Translations under genes and position numbers: made by a program
In this document: in pieces, positions 55,001-64,000 of the stretch
How positions within the stretch are numbered: the first letter of the stretch is position 1
How the letters are laid out: each line of letters starts with the position of its first letter
From: Calliopsis andreniformis
Taxonomy: Eukaryota; Arthropoda; Insecta; Hymenoptera; Andrenidae
NCBI RefSeq assembly: GCF_051401765.1
Contig: NW_027480429.1
Coordinates: 15,678,633 to 15,742,632 of the forward strand
Direction: 5' to 3'
DNA length: 64,000 nucleotides
The notes under the pieces: generated by a model
What the model was told of the DNA's origin: nothing
The model's database searches: none
What the model saw: the letters and a program-made list of their open reading frames with translations, nothing else

Positions 55001-55741
55001 TCAACGCCGGAAGCATAAAATACCAAATAAATAAAACAGTTTTACCATCGTATAAAACGAATAATTGCTACCAGTGTGAAAGTTATGGTCATTTCTACGT
55101 TCCGCGCAACCTAGGCTTCACCCTAGGGCGTTGTTCCACCAGATGGAATAGTTAGGGCCTAAGAAGTCAACGCCAGAAGCATAAAATACAAAATAAATGG
55201 AACAGCTTTTCCATCGTATAAAACGAATAATTGCAACCAGTGTGAAAGTAATAGTCATTTCTACGTTCCGGGCAACGCCCGAAGCATAAAACGCAAAATA
55301 AATAAAACAGTTTTTCCATCGCATAAAACGAATAATTGCAACCAGTATGAACGTTAACGTCATTTCTACTTTCCGGGCAACATAGGCTTCACCCTTGGGC
55401 GTTGCACCAACAGATTGAAAAGTTAGGGCCTTAGAAGTCAACGCCCGAAACATAAAATACAAAATAAATAAAACAGTTTTTCCATCGTATAAAACGAATA
55501 ATTGCAACCAGTGTGAAGGTAATGGTCATTTCTACGTTCCGGGCAACTTAGGCGTCACTCTAGGGCGTTGCTTCACCACATCTAATAGCTACGGAATTAG
55601 AAGTCAACCCCAGATGAATAAAATACAATAAAGATGCCACAGCTTTTCCATCGTATAAAACGAATAATTGCAAAGAGTGTGAAAGTTATGGTCATTTCTA
55701 CTTTCCGGGCATCCTAGGCTTCACCCTAGGACGTTGCTCCA
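52046..55741. repeat. Higher-order block, copy 2 of a 3.7 kb pair
   Basis: Direct-orientation copy of 44,640-48,335. After about 55,736 the sequence no longer follows the continuation of copy 1 (TGTTCCACC, then GCAGTCAACG). It instead resembles the monomers after 45,410 (ACGAATGATAGC, then CTATCGGGCGCTGC). This is a switch between two register alignments inside one monomer. Confidence 0.88.
55207..55311. repeat. Truncated 105 bp monomer, copy 2
   Basis: Same junction as the copy at 47,801, here at 55,276/55,277 (GGGCAAC then GCCCGAAG), exactly 7,406 bp downstream. The identical break and flanks show that this copy arose by the block duplication and not by an independent deletion. It shifts the register of the array by 105 bp, which makes the local offsets non-multiples of 166. 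Confidence 0.92.
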
Positions 55742-56849
55742 CCAGATCGAACAGTTAGGGCCTAAGAAGTCAACGCCAGAAGCATAAAATACAATATAAA
55801 TATAACAGTTTTTCCATCGTATAAAACGAATGATAGCAACCAGTGTGAAAGTTATGGTCATTTCTACGTTCCGGGCAACCTAGGCTTCACTATCGGGCGC
55901 TGCTCCACCAAATCGAATAGCTAGGGCGTTAGAAGTCAACGCCAGAAGCATAGAGTACAATAAAGATGCAAAAGTTTTTCCATCGTATAACAGGAATAAC
56001 TGCAAACAGTGTGAAAGTTATGGTCATTTCTACGTTCCGGGCAACCTGGGCCTCACTCTAGGGCGTTGCGGCACCATATCGAATAGTTAGGGCCTTAGAA
56101 GTCAACGCCCGAAGCATAAAATACGAAATAAATAAAACAGTTTTTCCATCGTATAAAACGAATAATTGCAACCAATATGAAAGTTAACGCCATTTCTACT
56201 TTCCGGGCAACATAGCTGCACCCTTGGGCGTTGCACCAACAGATTGAATAGTTAGGGCGTTAGAAGTCAACGCCCGAAGCATAAAATACAAAATAAGTAG
56301 AGCAGTTTTTCCATCGTATAAAACGAATAATTGCAACCAGTGTGAAACTAATAGTCGTTTCTACGTTCCGGGCAACGTAGGTTTCACTCTAGGGCGTTGA
56401 TCCGCCAGAGGGAATAGTTAGGGCATAAGAAGTCAACGCCAGAAGTGTAAAATACCAAATAAATAAAACAGTTTTTCCATCGTATAAAACGAATAATTGC
56501 TACCAGTGTGGAAGTTATCGTCATTTCTACGTTAGGGCAACCTAGGCTTCACACTAGGGCGTTCCTCGACCAGATCGAATAGCTAGGGCCGTAGAAGTCA
56601 ACGCCCGAAGCATAAAATACAAAATAAATAGAACAGTTTTTCCATCGTGTAAAACGAATAATTGCTACCAGTGTGAAAGTTATGGTCATTGCTACGTTCC
56701 GTGCAACCTAGGCTTCACCCAAGGGCGTTGTTCCACCAGATGGAATAGTTAGGGCCTAAGATGTCAACGCCAGAAGCATAAAATACAATATAAATATAAC
56801 AGTTTTTCCATCGTATAAAACGAATGATAGCAACCAGTGTGAAAGTCAT
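55742..56849. repeat. Satellite segment, ~7 monomers, right edge of nested region
   Basis: Begins by following the pattern seen after 45,410 (GATAGCAACC, then the GCACC variants near 56,070) and becomes progressively more individual. Variants include GCATAGAGTAC near 55,950, GATCCGCCAGAGGG near 56,400 and CTACGTTAGGGC near 56,530 (a 3-bp shortening of CGTTCCGGGC). Nothing but satellite is seen. Confidence 0.8.
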
Positions 56850-58070
56850 GGTCATTTCTACGTTCCGGGCAACATAGGCTTCACCCTTTGGCGTTGTACC
56901 AACAGATTGAATAGTTATGGCCTTAGAAGTCAACACCCGCAGCATAAAATACAAAATAAATAGAACAGTTTTTCCATCGTATAAAACGAATAATTGCTAC
57001 CAGTGTGAAAGTTATGGTCATTTCTACGTTCCGCGCAACCTAGGCTTCACCCGAGGGAGTTGCTCCACCAGATCGCATAGTTATGGCCTGAGAAATCAAC
57101 GCCAGAAGCATAAAATACAATATAAATATAAGAGTTCTTCCATCGTATAAAACGAGTAATTGCAACCAGTGTGAAAGTCATGGTCATCTCTACGTTCCGG
57201 GCAACCTCGGCTTCAATCTAGGGCGTTGTTCCAACAGATCGAATATTTAGGGCCTGAGAAGTCAACGCTAGAAGCATAAAATACAATATAAATAGAAGGG
57301 CTTTTCCATCGCACAAAATGAATAACTGCAGCCAGTGTGAAAGTACTGGTCATTTCTACGTTCCGGGCAGCCTATGCTACACTCTAGGGCGTTGCTCCAC
57401 CAGATCGAATAGTTAGGACCTTAGAAGTCGACGCCAGAAGCATAAAATACAATAAACATGCAACAGTCTTTCCATCGTATAACAGGAATAACTGCAACCA
57501 GTGTGAAGGTACTGGCCATTTCTACGTTCCGGGTAACCCAGGGGTCACTCTAGGGCGTTGCTCCACCATATCGAATAGCTACGGCCTTAGAAGTCAACGC
57601 CAGAAGCATAAAGTACAATAAAAATACAACAGTATTTCTATCGTATAACAGGAATAACTGCAACCAGTGTGAAAGTACTGGCCATTTCTACGTTCCGGGT
57701 AACCTAGGGGTCACTCTAGGGCGTTGCTCCACCACATCGAATAGCTACGGCCTTAGAAGTCAACGCCGAAAGCATAAAATACAATATAAATACAACAGCT
57801 TTTCCATCGTATAAAATGAATAATTGCAACCAGTGTGATAGCAATGGTCATTTCTACGTTCCGGGCAACCTAGGTTCCACTCTAGGGCGTTGCTCCACCA
57901 GATCGAATAGTTAGGGCCTAAGAAGTCAACGCCAGAAGCATAAAATACGACATAAATACAACAGCTTTTCCATCGTCTAAAACGAATAATGGTAACCAGT
58001 GTGTAAGTTATGGTCATTTCTACGTTCCGGTGAACCTAGGCTTCACTCTAGGACGTTGCTCCACCAGATC
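56850..58070. repeat. 1.2 kb repeat, copy 1
   Basis: Recurs 2,986 bp downstream (18 monomers minus 2 bp), direct orientation but not adjacent. Shared markers are CACCCTTTGGCGTTGTACC, ATAAGAGTTCTTCC near 57,128 and GGTAACCCAGGGGTCACTC near 57,535. No differences were seen in the stretches compared until 58,073. Confidence 0.88.
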
Positions 58071-59835
58071 GAATAGTTAGGGCCTTAGAAGTCAACGCCA
58101 GAAGCATAAAATACAATAAAGATGCAACAGTTTTTCCGTCATACAACAGGAATAACTGCAAACAGTGTGAAAGTACTGGTCATTTCTATGTTCCGGGTAA
58201 CCTAGGTTTCACTCTAGGGCGTTGCTCCACCAGATCGAACAGCTTGGGCCCTAGAAGACAACGCCCGATGCATAAAATACAAAAAAATAGAACAGTTTTT
58301 CCATGTATAAAACGATTAATTGCTACCAGTGTGAAAGTTATGGTCATTTCTACGTTCCGGCCAACCTAGGCTTCACTATAGGACGTTGCTCCACCAGATC
58401 GAATAGTTAGGGCCTTAGAAGTCAGCGCCTGAAGCATAAAATGCAAAATAAATAGAACAGTTTTTCCATCGTATAAAATGAATAATTGCAGACATTGTGA
58501 AAGTAATGGTCATTTCTACGTTCCGGTCAACCTAGGTGTCACTCTAGGGCGTTGCTCCACCACATCTAATAGCTACGGCCTTAGAAGTCAACGCCAGGAG
58601 CATAAAATACAATATATATACAACAGCTTTTCCATCGTATAAAATGAATAATTGCAAACAGTGTGAAAGTAATGGTCCTTTCTACGTTGCGGGTAACCTA
58701 GGCGTCACTCTAGGGCGTTGCTCCACCATTTCTAGTAGCTACGGCCTTAGAAGTCAACGCCAGAAACACAAAACACAATAAAAATGCAGCAGTTTTTCCA
58801 TCGTATAGCATGACTAATTGCAACCAGTGCGAAAGTAATGATCATATCGACATTTCGGGCATCCCAGACTTAAGTCTGAGGCGTTGCTCCACCAGATCGA
58901 AGAGTTAGGGCCGTAGAAGTCAACGCCAGAAGCATAAACTACAAAATAAGTACAAAAGTCTTTCCATCGTATAAAACGGATAATTGCAACCTGTGTGATG
59001 GTTATGGACATATCTACGTTCCGGACAACCTAGGCTTCACTCTAGGGCGTTGCGCGACCAGATCGAATAGTTAGGGCCTTAGAAGTCAACGCCCGAAGCA
59101 TAAAATACAAAATAAATAAAACAGTTTTTCCATCGTATAAAACGAATAATTGCAACCAGTATGAAAGTTAACGTCATTTCTACTTTCGGGGCAACATAGG
59201 CTTCACCCTTGGGCGTTGCACCAGCAGATTGAATAGTTAAGGCCTTAGAAGTCAACGCCCGAAGCATAAAATACAAAATAAATAGAACAGTTTTTCCATC
59301 GTATAAAACGAATAATTGCAACCAGTGTGAAGGTAATGGTCTTTTCTACGTTCCCGGCAACCTAGGCTTCACTCTAGGGCGGTGCTCTACCAGATCAAAT
59401 AGCTAGGGCATTAGAAGTCAACGACAGAAGCATAAAATACAATAAAGATGCAATAGTTTTTCCATCGTATAACAGGAATAACTGCAAACAGTGTGAAAGT
59501 AATGGTCATTTCCATGTTCCGGGCAACCTAGTCTTCACTCTAGGGCGTTGTTCCACCAGATCGAGTAGTTAGGTCCTAAGAAGTCAACGCCAGAAGAATA
59601 AAATACAATATAAGTACAAAAGCTTTTCCATCGTATAAAATGAATAATTGAAAACATTGTGAATGTAATGGTCATTTCTACGTTCCCGGCAACCTAGGCG
59701 TCTCTCTAGGCCGTTGCTCCACCACATCTAATAGCTACGGCCTTAGAAGTCAACCCCAGATGTATAAAATACAATAAAGATGCCACAGCTTTTCCATCGT
59801 ATAAAACGAATAATTGCAACCAGTGTGAAAATTAT
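58071..59835. repeat. Satellite between the 1.2 kb repeats, ~10-11 monomers
   Basis: Comprises individual monomers plus a stretch near 59,079-59,640 that matches types from the 36,600-42,400 region (GTTAACGTC, GCACCAGCAGATTG, then GACAGAAGCATAAAATAC). It also holds one divergent monomer at 58,794-58,959, described separately. The last part, from about 59,600, resembles 42,480-42,700, so this segment bridges the nested region and the right-hand end. Confidence 0.8.
58794..58959. repeat. Divergent monomer subtype, distal copy 8
   Basis: Reads AGTAATGATCATATCGACAT, TTTCGGGCATCCCAGACTTA and AGTCTGAGGCGTTGC. It shares GATCAT, the TTTCGGGCATCC core and CTGAGG with the left copies but differs at several sites, as expected for an older or separate lineage. 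Confidence 0.8.
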
Positions 59836-61056
59836 GGTCATTTCTACGTTCCGGGCAACATAGGCTTCACCCTTTGGCGTTGTACCAACAGATTGAATAG
59901 TTATGGCCTTAGAAGTCAACACCCGCAGCATAAAATACAAAATAAATAGAACAGTTTTTCCATCGTATAAAACGAATAATTGCTACCAGTGTGAAAGTTA
60001 TGGTCATTTCTACGTTCCGCGCAACCTAGGCTTCACCCGAGGGAGTTGCTCCACCAGATCGCATAGTTATGGCCTGAGAAATCAACGCCAGAAGCATAAA
60101 ATACAATATAAATATAAGAGTTCTTCCATCGTATAAAACGAGTAATTGCAACCAGTGTGAAAGTCATGGTCATCTCTACGTTCCGGGCAACCTCGGCTTC
60201 AATCTAGGGCGTTGTTCCAACAGATCGAATATTTAGGGCCTGAGAAGTCAACGCTAGAAGCATAAAATACAATATAAATAGAAGGGCTTTTCCATCGCAC
60301 AAAATGAATAACTGCAGCCAGTGTGAAAGTACTGGTCATTTCTACGTTCCGGGCAGCCTATGCTACACTCTAGGGCGTTGCTCCACCAGATCGAATAGTT
60401 AGGACCTTAGAAGTCGACGCCAGAAGCATAAAATACAATAAACATGCAACAGTCTTTCCATCGTATAACAGGAATAACTGCAACCAGTGTGAAGGTACTG
60501 GCCATTTCTACGTTCCGGGTAACCCAGGGGTCACTCTAGGGCGTTGCTCCACCATATCGAATAGCTACGGCCTTAGAAGTCAACGCCAGAAGCATAAAGT
60601 ACAATAAAAATACAACAGTATTTCTATCGTATAACAGGAATAACTGCAACCAGTGTGAAAGTACTGGCCATTTCTACGTTCCGGGTAACCTAGGGGTCAC
60701 TCTAGGGCGTTGCTCCACCACATCGAATAGCTACGGCCTTAGAAGTCAACGCCGAAAGCATAAAATACAATATAAATACAACAGCTTTTCCATCGTATAA
60801 AATGAATAATTGCAACCAGTGTGATAGCAATGGTCATTTCTACGTTCCGGGCAACCTAGGTTCCACTCTAGGGCGTTGCTCCACCAGATCGAATAGTTAG
60901 GGCCTAAGAAGTCAACGCCAGAAGCATAAAATACGACATAAATACAACAGCTTTTCCATCGTCTAAAACGAATAATGGTAACCAGTGTGTAAGTTATGGT
61001 CATTTCTACGTTCCGGTGAACCTAGGCTTCACTCTAGGACGTTGCTCCACCAGATC
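59836..61056. repeat. 1.2 kb repeat, copy 2
   Basis: Copy of 56,850-58,070. The match ends at about 61,059, where GATCGAAAAG replaces GATCGAATAG and the tail switches from CGCCAGAAGC to CGCCCGAAGC. The exit point is again inside a monomer. Confidence 0.88.
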
Positions 61057-61946
61057 GAAAAGTTAGGGCCTTAGAAGTGAACGCCCGAAGCATAAAATGC
61101 AAAATAAATAGAACAGTTGTTCATTGTATAAAACGAATAACTGCAACCAGTGTTAAAGTACTGGTCATTTCTACGTTCCGGGCAGCCTAGGCTTCACCCT
61201 AGGGCGTTGTTCCACCAGATGGAATAGTTAGGGCCTAAGAAGTCAACGCCAGAAGCATAAAATACGACATAAATACAACAGCTTTTCCATCGTATAAAAC
61301 GAATAATGGTAACCATTGTGTAAGTTATGGTCATTTCTACGTTCCGGTGAACCTAGGCTTCACTCTATGACGTTGCTCCACCAGATCGAATAGTTAGGGC
61401 CTATGAAGTCAACGCCAGAAGCATAAAATACAATAAAGGTGCAACAGTATTTCCTTCGTGTAATAGGAATAATTGCAGCCAGTGTGATTGTTATGGTCAT
61501 TTCTACTTCCCGGGCAACCTAGGCTTCACTCTAGGGCGTTGCTCCACCAGTTCGAATAGTTAGGGCCTTAGAAGTCAGCGCCCGAAGCATAAAATGCAAA
61601 ATAAATAGAACAGTTTTTCCACTGTATAAGACGAATAACTGCAACCAGTGTGAAAGTACTGGTCATTTCTACGTTCCGGGTAACCTAGGCTTCACTCTAG
61701 TGCGTTGCTCCACCAGATCGAATAGCTAGGGACTTAGAATTCAACGCCAGAACGATAAAATACAATATAAGTACAACAGTTTTTCCATCGTATAAAATGA
61801 ATAATTGCAGACATTGTGAAAGTAATGGTCATTTCTACGTTCCGGTCAACCTAGGCGTCACTCTAGGGCGTTGCTCCACCAGATCGAATAGTTAGGGCCT
61901 TAGAAGTCAACGCCGGAAGCATAAAATACAATAAAGATGCAACAGT

Positions 61947-62112
61947 TTTTCCATCGTATAAGAGGAATAATTGCAACCAGTGCGAGAGTAATGATCATAT
62001 CGACGTTTCGGGCATCCTAGGCTTAACTCTGAGGCGTTGCTCCACCGGATCGAAGAGTTAGGGCCTTAGAAGTCAACGCCATAAGCATAAACTACAAAAT
62101 AAATACAACAGT
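61947..62112. repeat. Divergent monomer subtype, distal copy 9
   Basis: Reads GAGAGTAATGATCATATCGA, CGTTTCGGGCATCCTAGGCT and TAACTCTGAGGCGTTGC. It retains CCTAGG, unlike the left copies, and pairs with the 58,794 copy in having ATATCGAC. Confidence 0.8.
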
Positions 62113-62775
62113 CTTTCCATCGTATAAAACGTATAATTGCTACCAGTGTGAAAGTTATGGTCATTTCTACGTTCCGGGCAACCTAGGCTTCACCGTAGGG
62201 CGTTGTTCCACCAGATGGAATAGTTAGGGCCTTAGAAGTCGACGCCAGAAGCATAAAACACGATATAAATACAACAGCTTTTCCATCGTATAAAACGAAT
62301 AATGGTAACCAGTGAGAAAGTTATGGCCATTTCTACGTTCCGGCAACCTAGGCTTCAATCTAGTGCGTTGCTTCACCAGATCGAATAGTTAGGGCCTTAG
62401 AAGTCAACGCCCGAAGCATAAAATGCAAAATAAATAGAACAGTTTTTCCATTGTATAAAACGAATAACTGCAACCAGTGTGAAAGTACTGGTCATTTTTA
62501 CGTTCCGTGTAACCTAGGTTTCACTCTAGGGCGTTGCTCCACCAGATCAAATAGTTAGGGCCTATGAAGTCAACGCCAGAAGCATAAAATACAATAATGG
62601 TGCAACAGTTTTTCCATCGTATAACAGGAATAATTGCAACCAGTGTGAAGGTAATCGTATGTTCTACGTTCCGGGCAACCTAGGCTTCACTCTAGGGCGT
62701 TGCTCCACCAGATCGAATAGTTAGGGCCTTAGAAGTCAACGCCCGAAGCATAAAATGCAAAATAAATTGAACAGT

Positions 62776-62941
62776 TTTTCCATCGTATAACAGGAATAAT
62801 TGCAACCAGTGTGAAGGTAATGGTCATTTCTACGTTCCGGGCAACCTAGGCTTCACTCTAGGGCGTTGCTCCACCAGATCGAAAAGTTAGGGCCTTAGAA
62901 GTCAACGCCCGAAGCATAAAATGCAAAATAAATAGAACAGT
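62776..62941. repeat. Representative 166 bp monomer (phase reference)
   Basis: This copy is close to the majority sequence and is used here to number the monomer. Positions 1-10 are TTTTCCATCG, 25-31 TTGCAAC, 47-60 GGTCATTTCTACGT, 61-70 TCCGGGCAAC, 70-75 CCTAGG, 86-94 GGGCGTTGC, 103-107 ATCGA (in most copies followed by ATAG), 112-117 TTAGGG, 128-135 CAACGCCC, 138-146 AGCATAAAA. Positions 137-166 plus 1-30 are AT-rich; 58-136 is GC-richer. CAAC occurs three times (28, 67 and 128) and its complement GTTG once (90). 166 is not a multiple of three, so any reading frame rotates at each monomer boundary. Confidence 0.9.
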
Positions 62942-64000
62942 TGTTCCATTGTATAAAACGAATAACTGCAACCAGTGTGAAAGTACTGGTCATTTCTACG
63001 TTCCGGGCAGCCTAGGCTTCACCCTAGGGCGTTGTTCCACCAGATGGAATAGTTGGGGCCTAAGAAGTCAACGCCAGAAGCATAAAATACGACATAAATA
63101 CAACAGCTTTTCCATCGTATAAAACGAATAATGGTAACCAGTGTGTAAGTTATGGTCATTTCTACGTTCCGGTGAACCTAGGCTTCACTCTAGGACGTTG
63201 CTCCACCAGATCGAAAAGTTAGGGCCTTAGAAGTCAACGCCCGAAGCATAAAATGCAAAATAAATAGAACAGTTGTTCCATTGTATAAAACGAATAACTG
63301 CAACCAGTGTGAAAGTACTGGTCATTTCTACGTTCCGGGCAGACTAGGCTTCACCCTAGGGCGTTGTTCCACCAGATGGAATAGTTAGGGCCTAAGAAGT
63401 CAACGCCAGAAGCATAAAATACGACATAAATACAACAGCTTTTCCATCGTATAAAACGAATAATGATAACCAGTGTGTAAGTTATGGTCATTTCTACGTT
63501 CCGGTGAACCTAGGCTTCACTCTAGGACGTTGCTCCACCAGATCGAATAGTTAGGGCCTATGAAGTCAACGCCAGAAGCATAAAATACAATAAAGGTGCA
63601 ACAGTATTTCCTTCGTGTAACAGGAATAATTGCAACCAGTCTGATTGTTATGGTCATTTCTACTTCCCGGGCAACCTAGGCTTCACTCTAGGACGTTGCT
63701 CCACCAGATCGAAAAGTTAGGGCCTTAGAAGTCAACGCCCGAAGCATAAAATGCAAAATAAATAGAACAGTTGTTCCATTGTATAAAACGAATAACTGCA
63801 ACCAGTGTGAAAGTACTGGTCATTTCTACGTTCCGGGCAGCCTAGGCTTCACCCTAGGGCGTTGTTCCACCAGATGGAATAGTTAGGGCCTAAGAAGTCA
63901 ACGCCAGAAGCATAAAATACGACATAAATACAACAGCTTTTCCATCGTATAAAACGAATAATGGTAACCAGTGTGTAAGTTATGGTCATTTCTACGTTCC

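Larger units (their letters stand above)
1..64000. repeat. Head-to-tail satellite array, ~166 bp monomer
   Basis: The recurring landmark TTTTCCATCG (and close variants) falls at 1, 167, 333, 499 and 665, giving steps of 166 bp with occasional 1-bp indels. The spacing holds to the end, for example 62,776 to 62,942. The same order of landmarks follows in every copy: TTTTCCATCGTATAAAA, ATAATTGCAACCAG, GGTCATTTCTACGTTCCG, GGCAACCTAGGCTTCAC, GGGCGTTGCTCCACCAGATC, GTTAGGGCCTTAGAAG, TCAACGCC, AGCATAAAATACAA. I saw no inverted monomer and no non-satellite insertion. About 385 monomers fit the window. Divergence between neighbouring monomers is clearly higher than between monomers one higher-order period apart. 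A centromeric or pericentromeric location is inferred from the architecture only. The family was not recognised, so the host species is unassigned. Confidence 0.97.
61057..64000. repeat. Right-end satellite with 332 bp dimeric higher-order repeat
   Basis: Between 62,881 and 64,000 two monomer types largely alternate: one with ACAGTTGTTCCATTG, ATAACTGCAACC, GTACTGG and GGGCAGCCTAGG, and one with ACGACATAAATAC, ATAATGGTAACC, GTGTAAG and CGGTGAACC. GATCGAAAAG at 62,881, 63,213 and 63,711 gives steps of 332 and 498 bp (2 and 3 monomers), so one extra monomer interrupts the dimer. The interrupting monomer (CAGTATTTCCTTCGTG at 63,603) has a relative at 61,446, 13 monomers upstream. The window ends inside the array. 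Confidence 0.88.

Noticed and set aside
8754..61003. Many open reading frames of 63-129 codons on both strands, several identical or nearly so
   Set aside because: Each lies within satellite monomers and is copied only because the repeat is copied. The proteins share the same phrases in rotated frames, overlap one another on opposite strands, and have no recognisable domain. None is annotated as a gene.
1..64000. TTAGGG in nearly every monomer (GTTAGGGCC), sometimes TTTAGGG
   Set aside because: It is a single hexamer once per 166 bp and never in tandem, so it is not telomeric repeat DNA.
1..64000. Possible CENP-B box around CATTTCTACGTTCCGGGCA
   Set aside because: CGGG is present, but the TTCG and the central A required by the nTTCGnnnnAnnCGGGn core do not line up on this strand, and I found no match around the CCCG on the other strand.
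1..64000. CRISPR-like array of regularly spaced repeats
   Set aside because: The whole 166 bp unit is repeated and there are no unique spacers between short repeats.
1..64000. Embedded transposable elements, tRNA or rRNA genes, or inverted monomers
   Set aside because: Reading through the window, every stretch keeps the monomer landmarks in order and orientation. The only length disturbances are small indels and the two 105 bp monomers.
1..64000. Assigning the array to a named species from the 166 bp monomer length
   Set aside because: Monomers of similar length occur in unrelated plants and animals, and I do not recognise the sequence itself, so any species name would be a guess.

Overview
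This 64 kb window is satellite DNA from end to end. One monomer of about 166 bp is repeated head to tail roughly 385 times, always in the same orientation. I found no unique sequence, transposon, RNA gene, CRISPR array or believable protein gene. Large uninterrupted satellite arrays of this kind are typical of eukaryotic centromeric or pericentromeric heterochromatin. Monomers near 150-180 bp are common in both plants and animals, so the length does not identify the host, and I do not recognise the family. The pattern of variants at CpG sites (C to T or G to A) suggests, but does not prove, a genome that methylates its satellite DNA.

Monomer anatomy, numbered from the ttttcc motif as position 1: an AT-rich half (about 137 through 166 into 1-30) alternates with a GC-richer half (about 58-136). 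The GC-richer half carries two overlapping dyads that share one arm. GCAAC-CTAGG (66-75) can pair with CCTAG...GTTGC (82-94), or GGGCGTTG (86-93) can pair with CAACGCCC (128-135).

Layout: 1-3,660 is a mosaic of pieces that recur in the next block. 3,661-17,270 is a tandem duplication of a 6,805 bp (41-monomer) higher-order unit, which itself decomposes into related 19- and 22-monomer parts. 17,271-19,761 is transitional. 19,762-28,725 is a second tandem duplication, 4,482 bp per copy (exactly 27 x 166). 28,726-36,600 is less regular, with shorter 6-, 9-, 11- and 19-monomer echoes. 36,601-56,849 is a nested higher-order region with 10-, 12-, 21/22-, 25- and 35-monomer offsets and a 7,406/7,240/6,411 bp family of offsets, marked by a 105 bp truncated monomer. 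56,850-61,056 holds a separated 1.2 kb repeat pair (offset 2,986 bp, 18 monomers). 61,057-64,000 ends in a young 332 bp dimeric repeat.

There are no genes to work together. The biology visible here is repeat evolution: unequal exchange at several scales, local homogenisation, mosaic monomers and one microhomology-type deletion. The open reading frames present are by-products of the repeat and are treated as rejected.
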